In this document: positions 36,641 through 45,864 of the stretch, piece by piece
Layout: every line of letters starts with the position of its first letter
How positions within the stretch are numbered: the stretch's first letter is position 1
Assembly (NCBI GenBank): GCA_035529895.1
Contig: DATKVV010000078.1
Span: 11,172-75,171, forward strand
Source: JAUWKC01 sp035529895
GTDB lineage: Bacteria > Planctomycetota > Phycisphaerae > Sedimentisphaerales > Anaerobacaceae
Length of the DNA stretch: 64,000 bases
Reading direction: 5' to 3'
The notes under the pieces: model-generated
What the model saw: the letters and a program-made list of their open reading frames with translations, nothing else
Told to the model about the DNA's origin: nothing
The model's database searches: none
Program-made: the position numbers and the translations under genes

Positions 36641-39600
36641 TCAAGACCCATTGATGAACTTGCGCCAACCTTCGTCCAGACCTTTCAGGTCTGTCCCGTA
36701 TATCTCCTGCGCCGCTTTCTCCAAATCCTCCATGCCCTCTGCCCGCGTGGCGCGGACATAGAACTCTTTGAACTTTTCAACATCCTTCTTGAGCAGAAAG
36801 TCAATAAACACAACGTTCTCTTCGCACACACCGTCCAGCAGCAGGGTCTCGCTGACCGATTTCAATTCCCCTTTGCCGAAAGTGTGTTTCAGTTTCGCCC
36901 TTGCCTCATCAGGGTTAATATTGCCCGGCTCGAAGTACACTGCGAAAGCCTCCACCAACCCGCCGCGATTCGAGCTGTAACCGGGAAAGTGATACGAAAA
37001 AACGTGTGCCAGCTCGTGGTATGCGTCACATTGATATGCCTCGCTATGCACTTCGGCAATATGTCTGTTTGACCTCGTATTGCACGCCGTGTAGGTGGTG
37101 CCGCTGCCCAGCCCTTTGGACTCCGTATCCGGGTACAGGTCAACGGTAACGATTTTGGGCAGCTCCATCTGCAATACACTGCTGAGGTGGTCGTAGGCCT
37201 GCTCCCGCTCCCTGATAATCTTCTCAATATTCCGCTCGGCGTACGAGCCCGGCCGATACCGGAACAAGAAGTGCTCCGATTTCTTCTGCGCCGTCAGTTT
37301 GGCCCGCTCCTCCACGGGAGCATGCACCGGAATAACGCACTGGCCGCGCTCGGTGGCCCGTCGAAGATTGAATGAGCCGTAGCCGACAAGCCCAACGTCC
37401 CATTCGCGTCTGTCACGCTCACCGAAGGTACTGCTGTCTTTGTGCGGCTTGAATAGCGTGAATCCAAGAACAGGATCAGGCCCGACCGGAGGTATGTTGT
37501 AAGGTATCGTGATAAGCGCCGTGTCCCGGCCAGGTACGGTCTGGACAGATCGCCGGAAAAATCCTCGTGGGCGAGCCAAAACTCCTTTGGTCTCTATATT
37601 TTTGGGATCATTTACAGCCACGTAAGTGCCAATCAACAAATCCTCGTCGGTCTTGTTGCGCACTTTCATAAATATAAGATTGCCCTGGTCTTCGGAATGG
37701 GCCAGTTGGACTTCTTCAACTTCAAAATCCTCATTGTCTACCTTCGTAAGCTGGATGTCCCCCGTGGATACTTCATCTGTTTTGAATGGGTCTATGGTCA
37801 CAACTACCGTTTGCGCCGAGGCCGACGGGTCCAGGCTGTGATGCGGCTGGCCCATTCTCAATATAAATCTAATCGGCCTCGTGGCCGAGGCGATGGGCGC
37901 AATGGTATCAATCAGCCGCTTTTCGCGCGGACTCAAGGTATAGGTTACGCCCATACCTGAGTTGCCGAGCCCCTTCTTCTTGCTCTCGGTCCTGTAGTTG
38001 ACCTTAAAGTATAGCGTGTCCGAGGTCAGATTTTCCACCGGTAGATTGAGCCTGACCACAGGAAACAGTCCGAAACGCCACGGAACACCGTAGAATGCCG
38101 AGTCAACCAAGGTCAGCTTGCCCACGGACAAGTCCTGCTTCCACTCCTCTGGAATCGTCACCTCATATTCCCTCGCTGCGCCGCCCCCGGCTTTCTGACC
38201 GAGTTCTGACCGCAAGAGAGCATCCTTCCACTGCTTCTCAAGCTCCTCCAGTGACTTACCGTAAATCCCGGCCAGCCTCTTAACATTGCGTTTATGCACC
38301 TTCTCGTTATCGGAGCTCTTGAGCTTTTTATATGCCCGCAGAAATTTCTCCTTGCCGTAATTGTCGATAAGAAACTTAACAAAAGCGGCGGCTTCTGCAT
38401 AAGCCACAGGCGGCCTGCTTTCCACCGACCCGATTTCGGTGTAAGCAATCAACTCTTCCAGCTCAATCCACTCGCCCTTGGTCTTCAGCTCTCTGGCCCG
38501 TTCATAAATCGTAGCCTGCCTGCCACCCAAATCTTCCAAAGCATGTGCTCCTAATCGCTCCGACATGTACACCGCAAAGCCTTCGTTGAACAGCGCCGGC
38601 GGATTCCCCAACGACCCCATCAAGACGTGAGTCGTCTCGTGATAGGGGTCAAGCTGTTCCTGCTGGTTGTACACTTCCACCGTGGTATTCCCATACGCCC
38701 AGCCTCGCCCTTGATGCCCCGTCTCGAACCATTTGGTTTTCTCATCCTCGAAGAGGATCAACTTGATTTTGACCTGCGAGTCTTTGCCCAGGAATTCACA
38801 AATGGCCCCGTAGCCCGCCTCTCTGTCCCTTGCAATCTTTTCTATCTCTTTCTCGGCCGGAGAGCCTCTCTGGTAGTAGATATCGAAATGCTTCGTGCTG
38901 TGTTTCTCCATCTGCGGCAGCAGGCGCTCCTCCCAGTTCTGCCACAGCAAAATCCGGGGCGTGTATCCCGCAATCCAATCGATTTTCCACTTTCCGTCCT
39001 CCTGGGCAAAATCTATCGTCCAAACTTCGGCTTCACGCTTGGCCGTCAGCGCCAACGCCGGTCCTTTCTTGACCACCGGCCCCGGCTGCAAACTCAGAAA
39101 CTCCGCTTTTTGCCACCAGAAAGCCGAATCAATCGGCTTGTGTTCTTCCGGCTCCATTATCTGCTGGAACTTCTCAAATCCCCACGATTGAAACTCGGCA
39201 TCCTGGTAGTCCTTTGTGAACAGCTCCCACGCCCGCTCGTACTTCTTTTCTCTGATGTGATTCTGAATCTGCCGAAACGCTTGAATAGCGGCCTCGAATT
39301 CTGTTTCTGAGGCGGGCTTTATAAGACTCTCGTCGGCCTTGTAGTGTTCTATCTCACCGCTGGAGTATTTGACCCTCTTGAACCATTTTTTTTGTCTCTC
39401 GTCTCCAAAGTACCTTTTTCTGTCGAAGCCTGCCGCAGGCCCCGGATTATGAAAGTCCAGCCGAACATACGTCGACTTGGTGATTGGTCCTTGAATCTTG
39501 AACGCAAATCGCGTCCATCTTGTTTCGCGCCCCTTAATCGTTTCAAAAAACGACGTCCCCCAGCCCACACCCTGACGCCCGTAGTCCGGCGACCGCGTAT

Positions 39601-39802
39601 ATATCTGAATCCTGAAAATCTGCTCATCTTCGGAAGCATTCTCAACCTTTACCCGAACCACATTCTTGCCCTGGCGGATAGGCTCGAATTGAACGTCCAG
39701 CACCTTAAGGTTGCTTTTCTTTGAAGGAGCGCTTATTGCCGATGCAGCAAGTGACATAACCAGGCTTACTGTGAGAACGCGCCTCGTGCGAATCTTACAC
39801 AT
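36641..39802 (-). CDS. Large secreted protein with two HExxH metallopeptidase (gluzincin-like) domains
   Basis: 1053 residues from the ATG at 39802; longer starts overlap the GspE gene. The signal peptide is MCKIRTRRVLTVSLVMSLAASAISA. The first peptidase-MA-like domain holds HETTH (about 388-392) followed by FNEGFAVYMSE. The second holds HELAH (about 929-933) followed by VEAFAVYFEPG. In each, a Glu some 20 residues after HExxH could be the third zinc ligand. Each domain is preceded by a similar segment (KHFDIYYQRGSPAEKEIEKIARDRE and EHFLFRYRPGSYAERNIEKIIRERE, compared here in pieces), so this is an internal duplication. Its place in the secretion operon suggests a protein that the system exports or uses. 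Confidence 0.75.
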   Translation of the reverse strand: MCKIRTRRVLTVSLVMSLAASAISAPSKKSNLKVLDVQFEPIRQGKNVVRVKVENASEDEQIFRIQIYTRSPDYGRQGVGWGTSFFETIKGRETRWTRFAFKIQGPITKSTYVRLDFHNPGPAAGFDRKRYFGDERQKKWFKRVKYSSGEIEHYKADESLIKPASETEFEAAIQAFRQIQNHIREKKYERAWELFTKDYQDAEFQSWGFEKFQQIMEPEEHKPIDSAFWWQKAEFLSLQPGPVVKKGPALALTAKREAEVWTIDFAQEDGKWKIDWIAGYTPRILLWQNWEERLLPQMEKHSTKHFDIYYQRGSPAEKEIEKIARDREAGYGAICEFLGKDSQVKIKLILFEDEKTKWFETGHQGRGWAYGNTTVEVYNQQEQLDPYHETTHVLMGSLGNPPALFNEGFAVYMSERLGAHALEDLGGRQATIYERARELKTKGEWIELEELIAYTEIGSVESRPPVAYAEAAAFVKFLIDNYGKEKFLRAYKKLKSSDNEKVHKRNVKRLAGIYGKSLEELEKQWKDALLRSELGQKAGGGAAREYEVTIPEEWKQDLSVGKLTLVDSAFYGVPWRFGLFPVVRLNLPVENLTSDTLYFKVNYRTESKKKGLGNSGMGVTYTLSPREKRLIDTIAPIASATRPIRFILRMGQPHHSLDPSASAQTVVVTIDPFKTDEVSTGDIQLTKVDNEDFEVEEVQLAHSEDQGNLIFMKVRNKTDEDLLIGTYVAVNDPKNIETKGVLARPRGFFRRSVQTVPGRDTALITIPYNIPPVGPDPVLGFTLFKPHKDSSTFGERDRREWDVGLVGYGSFNLRRATERGQCVIPVHAPVEERAKLTAQKKSEHFLFRYRPGSYAERNIEKIIREREQAYDHLSSVLQMELPKIVTVDLYPDTESKGLGSGTTYTACNTRSNRHIAEVHSEAYQCDAYHELAHVFSYHFPGYSSNRGGLVEAFAVYFEPGNINPDEARAKLKHTFGKGELKSVSETLLLDGVCEENVVFIDFLLKKDVEKFKEFYVRATRAEGMEDLEKAAQEIYGTDLKGLDEGWRKFINGS

Positions 39803-39836
39803 CGCCTTTGTCCTCAAAGTGCCTTTTTCTTCTCGG

Positions 39837-41015
39837 CTATGAATCATCTGAGACCATTCCACAGACTTTATTCAATTCCTCCCGGGTGGTCGTACCTGCG
39901 GCAATGAGCCGCTCCCCGTCGGCCATCATATTCGTATGGCCCCTGCTCATCAGCAGGGACTCAAGCTCATTGAGGTCGGCCTTGGCCAAAATGGCCTTCC
40001 GCAGCGGACCGTCCAGTTCCACCATTTCCGCTATCAGCACTCGTCCTCGAAACCCCGTATCGAAACATTCCTCGCATCCTGCCGCTTCAAACGCATTGCT
40101 GTCTGTTTTTCTCTTGCATTTGCCGCAAAGTCTCCTGACCAGTCTCTGGTTAAGAACCGCGCAAATGCTTGATGTCACCTGATAAGGCTCAATCCCCATC
40201 TCCAGCAGCCGCAAAAACGCCCCCGCCGGCGTCCCGCTGTGCATCGTGCTCATCAGCAGATGTCCCGTCAGCCCCGCTTCGATAACAATCTTGGCCGTCT
40301 CCGCGTCCCGAATCTCCCCTATCATCAACACCTGCGGGTCCTGCCGCAGCAGAGACCGCAGCGCCATCGGAAATGTCATCTGCCCGTGCGCCTTGATCTC
40401 CACCTGCGTCACGCCTTCAATCCGTATTTCCACAGGGTCCTCCAGCGTAACAATGCTCTTGCCCGCAAAGTGTTCCAGAATATGACGCAAAAGAGCCGCT
40501 AATGTCGTGCTCTTTCCGCTTCCCGCCGGCCCTGTTAGCAACAGCACCCCCTGATTCTGAGCGGCAATCCTTTTCAGCGCCGCGTATATCTGCCGTGAAA
40601 ACCCCAGCCGCTCCAGTTCCGTAAGCTCCTCGTGCCGGTAGAAAAACCGCACCACCGCCCGCTGCCCGTGTATTGTCGGAAAAACCGCCAATCGCTGGTC
40701 GATTATCTCGTCCCCAGCCTTGCCTGCTTCAATCCGCCCCTCCTGCGGTATGTCATTCCGATACGTCAGAAGCCCCCCCAGCACTTTCAGCCTCGCAATC
40801 ACATTATCAGAAATCGCCTTCGGCAGCCTTTCGACAGTCCCCAACACCCCGTCAAGCCGGAATTTCACCATCAATTCCGAGCCTGTCGGCTCGAAATGCA
40901 CATCGCTCGCGCCCGATTTCACGGCCCTCCCGAGCAAATCCTCCACCAGCCACACAACATCCTGTGCCTTTGCCTTATCGTTGTAAGAGCCGTTTTTGTA
41001 AGAACTTAGGTCCAT
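39837..41015 (-). CDS. GspE/PilB-type secretion ATPase (short form)
   Basis: 392 residues. Walker A is GPAGSGKSTTL, the Asp box lies in IVTLEDPVEIRIEG, Walker B is VLMIGEIRDAETA and the His box is LMSTMHSG. The zinc-binding four-Cys module of GspE/PilB is present (CGKCKRK then GCEECFDTGFRGR). The usual N-terminal GspE_N domain is missing; the protein starts close to the SGASDVHFEP domain. It is the first gene of the minus-strand operon and is divergent from an ECF sigma gene. Confidence 0.9.
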   Translation of the reverse strand: MDLSSYKNGSYNDKAKAQDVVWLVEDLLGRAVKSGASDVHFEPTGSELMVKFRLDGVLGTVERLPKAISDNVIARLKVLGGLLTYRNDIPQEGRIEAGKAGDEIIDQRLAVFPTIHGQRAVVRFFYRHEELTELERLGFSRQIYAALKRIAAQNQGVLLLTGPAGSGKSTTLAALLRHILEHFAGKSIVTLEDPVEIRIEGVTQVEIKAHGQMTFPMALRSLLRQDPQVLMIGEIRDAETAKIVIEAGLTGHLLMSTMHSGTPAGAFLRLLEMGIEPYQVTSSICAVLNQRLVRRLCGKCKRKTDSNAFEAAGCEECFDTGFRGRVLIAEMVELDGPLRKAILAKADLNELESLLMSRGHTNMMADGERLIAAGTTTREELNKVCGMVSDDS

Positions 41016-41062
41016 AACTTATCACCCGTACCGGGCAAACCCTGCATTTCCAAACACCTTCT

Positions 41063-41169
41063 ACGCCAGTAAGACGCACCGGCACCCACTGGCGTTACCC
41101 GAAAAATCAAACTTTTTTCCCATTTTTCCCGGGATTTTTGTTAACATATTGATAGGTCCTGCGTCTTAC
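41063..41169. promoter_or_regulatory. Two inverted repeats in the divergent secretion/sigma promoter region
   Basis: ACGCCAGT (41063-41070) is inverted as ACTGGCGT (41088-41095). Overlapping this, GTAAGACGCA (41069-41078) is inverted perfectly as TGCGTCTTAC (41160-41169). The region between the GspE and ECF sigma starts is only 189 bases, so these repeats surround the promoters of both. They could be operator sites for a dimeric regulator or a looping element. Function is inferred from position only. Confidence 0.5.
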
Positions 41170-41204
41170 AAGGTAGAAGTAAGTAGGAAACAAAACGGGT
41201 TTCT

Positions 41205-41801
41205 ATGTTCGATAAGACGGCCAGTTGTGGACTGATTTGGGATTTCGCTATCTCCAAGTCGGTTGACGAAAGCCAGCGCTGGGTGCTTTCCACAATGCAG
41301 CGGCACGGCCAGGAGTTGGTAACTATGCTCTGGCGCATACTCGGCAATGAACAAGACGTTTGCGATGCCTACCAGGACACCTTCCTGCAGCTTGCCCATT
41401 ACCAGGGCCGGCAAAAACCCGAACACATTAAGGCCTATATCTTCCGCACAGCAAGCAATGTGGCCGTCTCAATGTTAAGACGCAAAATGGCTGAAAAAAG
41501 ATTGTGCCGGACCATCGCCGAAAAGCCCGATGCCCGGCTTTATTTGGCAAAACAGGCACAGAACGCCTACCCGCTCAATCAGCTCGACTCAAAACATCTC
41601 CAGGAGACTCTCAGGTATTGCATAACCCGCCTCCCTGAGCATCTCAGGAACGTCCTGACTCTGCGCGACCTCGCCGAGTTGTCCTATGCTCAGGTAGGCA
41701 GAATCCTCGGCATTTCGGAAGGAACAGCAAGGGTTTACAGGTATAAAGCTATCCAGCTACTCGCGGTCTGGATGAACAAAGAAAAGAAGGCAGACCAATG
41801 A
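41205..41801 (+). CDS. ECF sigma factor
   Basis: 198-residue sigma-70 family regulator. Region 2 is at about 30-95 (ILGNEQDVCDAYQDTFLQLAHY, then YIFRTASNVAVSMLRR). Region 4 is at about 135-190 (LPEHLRNVLTLRDLAELSYAQVGRILGISEGTARVYRYKA). The DNA-binding helix-turn-helix is intact. The ribosome-binding site is weak. The stop overlaps the next gene as ATGA. Its divergent position suggests it controls the secretion operon, which is inference. Confidence 0.9.
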   Translation: MFDKTASCGLIWDFAISKSVDESQRWVLSTMQRHGQELVTMLWRILGNEQDVCDAYQDTFLQLAHYQGRQKPEHIKAYIFRTASNVAVSMLRRKMAEKRLCRTIAEKPDARLYLAKQAQNAYPLNQLDSKHLQETLRYCITRLPEHLRNVLTLRDLAELSYAQVGRILGISEGTARVYRYKAIQLLAVWMNKEKKADQ

Positions 41802-42292
41802 TAAGCAAAAACAAAAACAGCAGGTGCGGAAAAATCAAGGCCTGGCTCCACCGGGTCGCAGGCAGCCGCCTCGGCCTCGACGCAGCCTGGGTGCAAAAAC
41901 ATATCGCCGATTGTCCCAAATGCCGCCAAAGGCTCGCTTTGCTTGGCAGGGTTAATCTTGCCCTCTCAATGATAAAATCTCAGCCTCACAGTCTGGATTT
42001 GTTGATGCGTGCCAACGCCCAGGCCATCGGCGTCCTCAGACACAGTCTGCGATACTCGCCCAAAGCCCACCGGCTCAAAGCCGTACGGCCTGAGCCTAAA
42101 CTCTGGGAAAGGTGCCGAAAGTACACCCACTCTGTCGCAAATGCCGCCGCCTGTATCGCCATCGTGATTCTTATGAAGACCGGCATCTTCTCGTATATGA
42201 ATAACGTCCAGACCCAGGGCCGCAACGTCGTCAAACATTATTATGCCGCCCAGGTGGGCCAGGACATGGCCGACGATATGTTCTCCACTTAA
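41798..42292 (+). CDS. Zinc-finger anti-sigma factor-like membrane protein
   Basis: 164 residues, coupled to the sigma gene by an ATGA overlap. The N-terminal domain has a HIADCPKCRQRL motif (His 35, Cys 39, Cys 42), the H-x3-C-x2-C pattern of zinc-containing anti-sigma domains. One hydrophobic segment at about 111-133 (VANAAACIAIVILM) would place the C-terminus outside. It would hold the partner sigma factor inactive at the membrane. Confidence 0.75.
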   Translation: MISKNKNSRCGKIKAWLHRVAGSRLGLDAAWVQKHIADCPKCRQRLALLGRVNLALSMIKSQPHSLDLLMRANAQAIGVLRHSLRYSPKAHRLKAVRPEPKLWERCRKYTHSVANAAACIAIVILMKTGIFSYMNNVQTQGRNVVKHYYAAQVGQDMADDMFST

Positions 42293-42818
42293 GTCATGTG
42301 ACCACGCCTTGCCTCTATAAGACAATATTTGGTCCCACACTGACAAAGAAACCGGAAACCGCTGGCTAACCCTCCCATAATCAGAGCTATTCTCAAGCAG
42401 GAGACCTCCACGCAAAGACGAGGTTTTTTGAAAGCCGCATTCCTGGCGATAGGATCCACGCTTTGCCGAAGCTGGCCCCGGCCGGAAGATGTATAACAAT
42501 TACAGCGTGAACGCCGGCGCTAAAAGTCAATTTGGACCGCTTCCACCGCTCGAACAATGTGGGCGGCGTATTTGGCAAGAAACGAAATTCGGCGCAGGGT
42601 GAGAAGATGGCTAATGGAAAAGTCCTGTCAGAGGAATCGGCAGCCCAACTTTGCCGCGCGATCTCCCTTCGCAGCTGCGCCAGGCAGGACAATGCTCGCA
42701 ACAGTTGCTCCTTTCACACAGATTTGGTAACATAATCCAATAATGAATTGGCATGAGCGCCGCTGAATCAATGTGAGTTGGAATCGCCTTTTAATAATCT
42801 CAATTGGAGACCTAAGAT
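42293..42818. other. Intergenic region without a supported gene
   Basis: 526 bases. Short frames occur on both strands but without usable starts or coding-like composition. The only clear signal is TTGGAG shortly before the NIPSNAP start at 42819. Confidence 0.4.
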
Positions 42819-43601
42819 ATGAAAAGAAGAGACTTTTTGACCGCGACCGGTCTGGCCGCCGCGGGGACGCTCGGCCGCATCGGCCGGGCCGAGAGCAAAA
42901 CTCGTCAGTCGCAGCGCGAATACTACGAGCTGAGGGCATATCGCCTGAAATCGGCAGACAGACAGAAACTTGTGCTTGGTTACTTGAAAGCGGCCGCCGT
43001 TCCGGCCCTGAACCGCATCGGCATCGAACCGGTCGGCGTGTTCACAGTGTTGGAACCTGATAGTCCCGACCTTTACGTGCTCCTGGTTCACAGGTCTTTG
43101 GAATCGGTTGTCGCTGCTTCACGGCTTATAGCGTTCGACCCCGACTATCGCAAAGCCGCCGCCGGCGTGTTGGATGCGCCGAAGTCCGACCCGGCTTATG
43201 AGCGCATCGAAAGTTCACTCATGCTCGCTTTCGAGGCGATACCCAGACTTGAGATACCGACGAAGGCCGAATCTCGCATTTTTCAGTTGCGCATATATGA
43301 GAGCCATAACTCGCTTGCGGCCAAGAAAAAGGTTGAGATGTTCAATACCGGCGGCGAAATAGCTATCTTTCGCAAAGCGGCTATGAATCCGGTCTTCTTC
43401 GGCGAATCCCTCATCGGACCGAAGCTGCCGAACCTGACCTATATGCTCGGCTTCGATGATATGGCCGCCAAGGAAAAGGCCTGGAACAAGTTCCGCCAGG
43501 ACCCTGACTGGAACAAGCTAAAAGAAGACCCGTATTACAAGGATACCGTCTCCAACGTCACCAATATACTGTTGCGCCCGGCTTCCTGCTCACAAATCTG
43601 A
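42819..43601 (+). CDS. NIPSNAP-domain protein with Tat signal
   Basis: 260 residues. The twin-arginine signal is MKRRDFLTATGLAAAGTLG. Two ferredoxin-like NIPSNAP modules follow: about 35-130, beginning YYELRAYRLKS, and about 145-258, beginning RIFQLRIYESHN and including YMLGFDDMAAKEKAWNKF. The FELRxY opening is the family mark. NIPSNAP proteins are common in planctomycete genomes; biochemical function is unsettled. Confidence 0.87.
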   Translation: MKRRDFLTATGLAAAGTLGRIGRAESKTRQSQREYYELRAYRLKSADRQKLVLGYLKAAAVPALNRIGIEPVGVFTVLEPDSPDLYVLLVHRSLESVVAASRLIAFDPDYRKAAAGVLDAPKSDPAYERIESSLMLAFEAIPRLEIPTKAESRIFQLRIYESHNSLAAKKKVEMFNTGGEIAIFRKAAMNPVFFGESLIGPKLPNLTYMLGFDDMAAKEKAWNKFRQDPDWNKLKEDPYYKDTVSNVTNILLRPASCSQI

Positions 43602-43645
43602 AACTGACTTCGACCGCGCCGGCCGCGTCGGGACCGGCCTTTGTG

Positions 43646-44701
43646 TCACTCTGTCAGGGTGTAGGTTCTGACTTCGTTAACGGCGTGAGCCGCCACAATC
43701 AGGCCTGTCGCATCTTTCCCGAGGGCCGCCACCGCAATTTGTGTCGGGCCTATGCCTTCGTCTATTAGCTCATAGCTGAAGTCTTTGCCCTGTGGACCGC
43801 TCTTTCGGTACAGGCGCAGCTCTTTTCGCCCATCGCGTCCTCCCACAAGCAGGCCCGGCCTGCCAAGAAGCTCACCCGCCCAGAGCACATGACCCATGGA
43901 AATGTCATCGGCTATGACGGTTCCGCTCCACCGGCTCTGCTCGCGCCGGTAGATGGTCACTGTGTTGCCGTGGAACGGGCTGATGGCAAATATCTGGGGA
44001 TACCCGGCTGCGTCCCAATCATAAGCAAAGGCGTCGCTGTGCTCACCCTCGGCGATAGTCTCAACTCCCCACCGGTCCTCGGGACTATCGGGTATTCTCA
44101 TAAAGAAAAGCCCCTCCATCGCTGAAAGCAGAAACCCGCCCCGGTCTGCCTTGTCAAGCTGCCCATAGTCCATCCCGTGGTTCTTGTTCAATCCGGTTAC
44201 TATCTGCCTGAATTCCCACTTGTTTTCAATCTTATCCGGTATCACGGCCAGATGCACCCCGCCCGGCTGTGTCCAGTCATACTTGAAGGCCTTTGCCGAG
44301 CAGAGCGTCGAGCCGAGGAAACACTGCCGGCCGCCGACAGCCAATACAGCGACCCGGTGCGTGTAAGGCAGCCTGCCAACCTCGAAAGCCTCGCCCCTGA
44401 CCCTCTCATCCAGCGGATAAACAATGATTCGACAATTCTCAGCCTTAAAGCCGGGCTTGAAATCGGTGGCGGCAACCACATATTTACCTGTTTCTCGTTC
44501 GAATGCCCACAGACTGATAAAACCGCCTGGCTCGTTTGCTATCTCAATCGGCTCGTATTGCGGCGGCTCAAAGTACAGCAGAGGACCATCACCTTCGCTC
44601 CCGCCCAGAAAAGCAGGCCAGCCCTTAGCCTTAAGCCCCGGCGCCGCCGATATACTGTAAACCCTTTCGAGGCTTGCTACTGTTCGCTTTGTAATTTTCA
44701 C
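43646..44701 (-). CDS. Beta-propeller (FG-GAP/VCBS-like) protein, cytoplasmic
   Basis: 351 residues from a GTG at 44701 with AGAGGAG eight bases upstream; a GTG at 44710 overlaps the upstream stop but has no room for a ribosome-binding site. No signal peptide. Repeating motifs of about 50 residues (AFAYDWDAAGYPQIFAISPFHGN, GHVLWAGELLGRPGLLVGGRDG, AVAALGKDATGLIVAAHAVN) suggest a propeller with Asp-rich loops. No enzyme motif is recognised. Five bases separate it from the isomerase gene, so they form an operon. Confidence 0.6.
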   Translation of the reverse strand: MKITKRTVASLERVYSISAAPGLKAKGWPAFLGGSEGDGPLLYFEPPQYEPIEIANEPGGFISLWAFERETGKYVVAATDFKPGFKAENCRIIVYPLDERVRGEAFEVGRLPYTHRVAVLAVGGRQCFLGSTLCSAKAFKYDWTQPGGVHLAVIPDKIENKWEFRQIVTGLNKNHGMDYGQLDKADRGGFLLSAMEGLFFMRIPDSPEDRWGVETIAEGEHSDAFAYDWDAAGYPQIFAISPFHGNTVTIYRREQSRWSGTVIADDISMGHVLWAGELLGRPGLLVGGRDGRKELRLYRKSGPQGKDFSYELIDEGIGPTQIAVAALGKDATGLIVAAHAVNEVRTYTLTE

Positions 44702-44706
44702 TTTGC

Positions 44707-45624
44707 TCACTCCTCTAATTGGCCCCGTGCGATGTCCCAGCCCTCCAGCAGGGTTTCCATGCAGTACCGTATCAAATCCGGCGCACTTTCACCTGTGTTC
44801 CGCACCTCAAGAAACAATTTCGGCCGCCTCGAAGCCGAGAAAAAACCCATGCGCCGGCACTCGGCAATGAGGCGCCCCACGGCCTGAATATCAAGCACGC
44901 CGGGTGCTCCAAACTTGATGTGTTTGTCTCCAAATAGCGGACTGTCACCTGCGAGTACCGGGTTGCAGATATGGAACTCGTCTATATAGTCCATCGCTTT
45001 TTTCACCGACGAGACAACATCTTCACCGTTCAATATCATGTGCGAGGTGTCCAGACAAAGAAAGGCATTGTCAACTTTGTCCGTGAGATTCCTGGCCATC
45101 TCGACAGCCTCGGCCGTCGAGCCAACTGCCTTCTTCTTGTCAGCTTGAGTATCGAGCGGTTCGACAATCACCTTCAGGTCGTACTTCCGGGCCGCCTCAC
45201 AAAGCTCCAGCCAGGACTTCTCGAACTGACGCAGTTGTTGCAGCCTTTGATTGGGGTACGCGTCAGCCGGGCCGCTTATGACCTGCACCACATCACAGCC
45301 TTGTTGCACCGCATCATCAAAATGGGGGACCAGCTTCTCGACGCTTTCTTTGCGCAACCGCTCGTCGAGCGCGGACAAATCCAGCTTGTTCTCATTGAGC
45401 ACCCTGGCCAGGCAGTAGGTCATCCTGAGATTCTTCTCTCTGGCGTGTCTTGCGATTCGAAGCCTCTCGGCAGGGTAGGGAACCTCAACCGTCTGATAGG
45501 CCTCAAAGAAATCCAGCTCCATCGCCTCTTCGAGGACCTCAAGGGTCCGCCCTTGTTCTTTCCGTGATTCGGGCTCGATATTCGATATCATTAAGCCGGG
45601 TCTTGCAACGTCTTTCAGATTCAT
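44707..45624 (-). CDS. Sugar phosphate isomerase/epimerase-like TIM-barrel protein
   Basis: 305 residues from the ATG at 45624; the frame is open 45 bases further but without support. Xylose isomerase-like/AP-endonuclease-2 fold. Candidate metal ligands are the Glu in LKVIVEPLDTQ, the Asp and His in FLCLDTSHM, the His in IDEFHICNP and the Glu in LFLEVRNTG, in the order expected for the family. Members isomerise keto sugars, inosose or tagatose-type substrates. The substrate is not predictable. Confidence 0.83.
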   Translation of the reverse strand: MNLKDVARPGLMISNIEPESRKEQGRTLEVLEEAMELDFFEAYQTVEVPYPAERLRIARHAREKNLRMTYCLARVLNENKLDLSALDERLRKESVEKLVPHFDDAVQQGCDVVQVISGPADAYPNQRLQQLRQFEKSWLELCEAARKYDLKVIVEPLDTQADKKKAVGSTAEAVEMARNLTDKVDNAFLCLDTSHMILNGEDVVSSVKKAMDYIDEFHICNPVLAGDSPLFGDKHIKFGAPGVLDIQAVGRLIAECRRMGFFSASRRPKLFLEVRNTGESAPDLIRYCMETLLEGWDIARGQLEE

Positions 45625-45864
45625 AGGCCCCAGATTACCAAAGTTGCTCCAAGATAGCAAGAACAGCAATTCAGCACAGGATTCGCAGGAAGACTTTGAA
45701 GAAGCGCTTGTAGAAACTCAGCACGCTCGTTATGGGAGATTGCGCAGAGACCGCAAGGCTTTCTGGACGCAGAACCTGTGCGGTCTTGAGTTCATCGGCT
45801 CGCAATTTCTGTGCTGCCTGCTATAATGACCACCTAACGTTGACGATTTTGAAGGGAAACAGTT

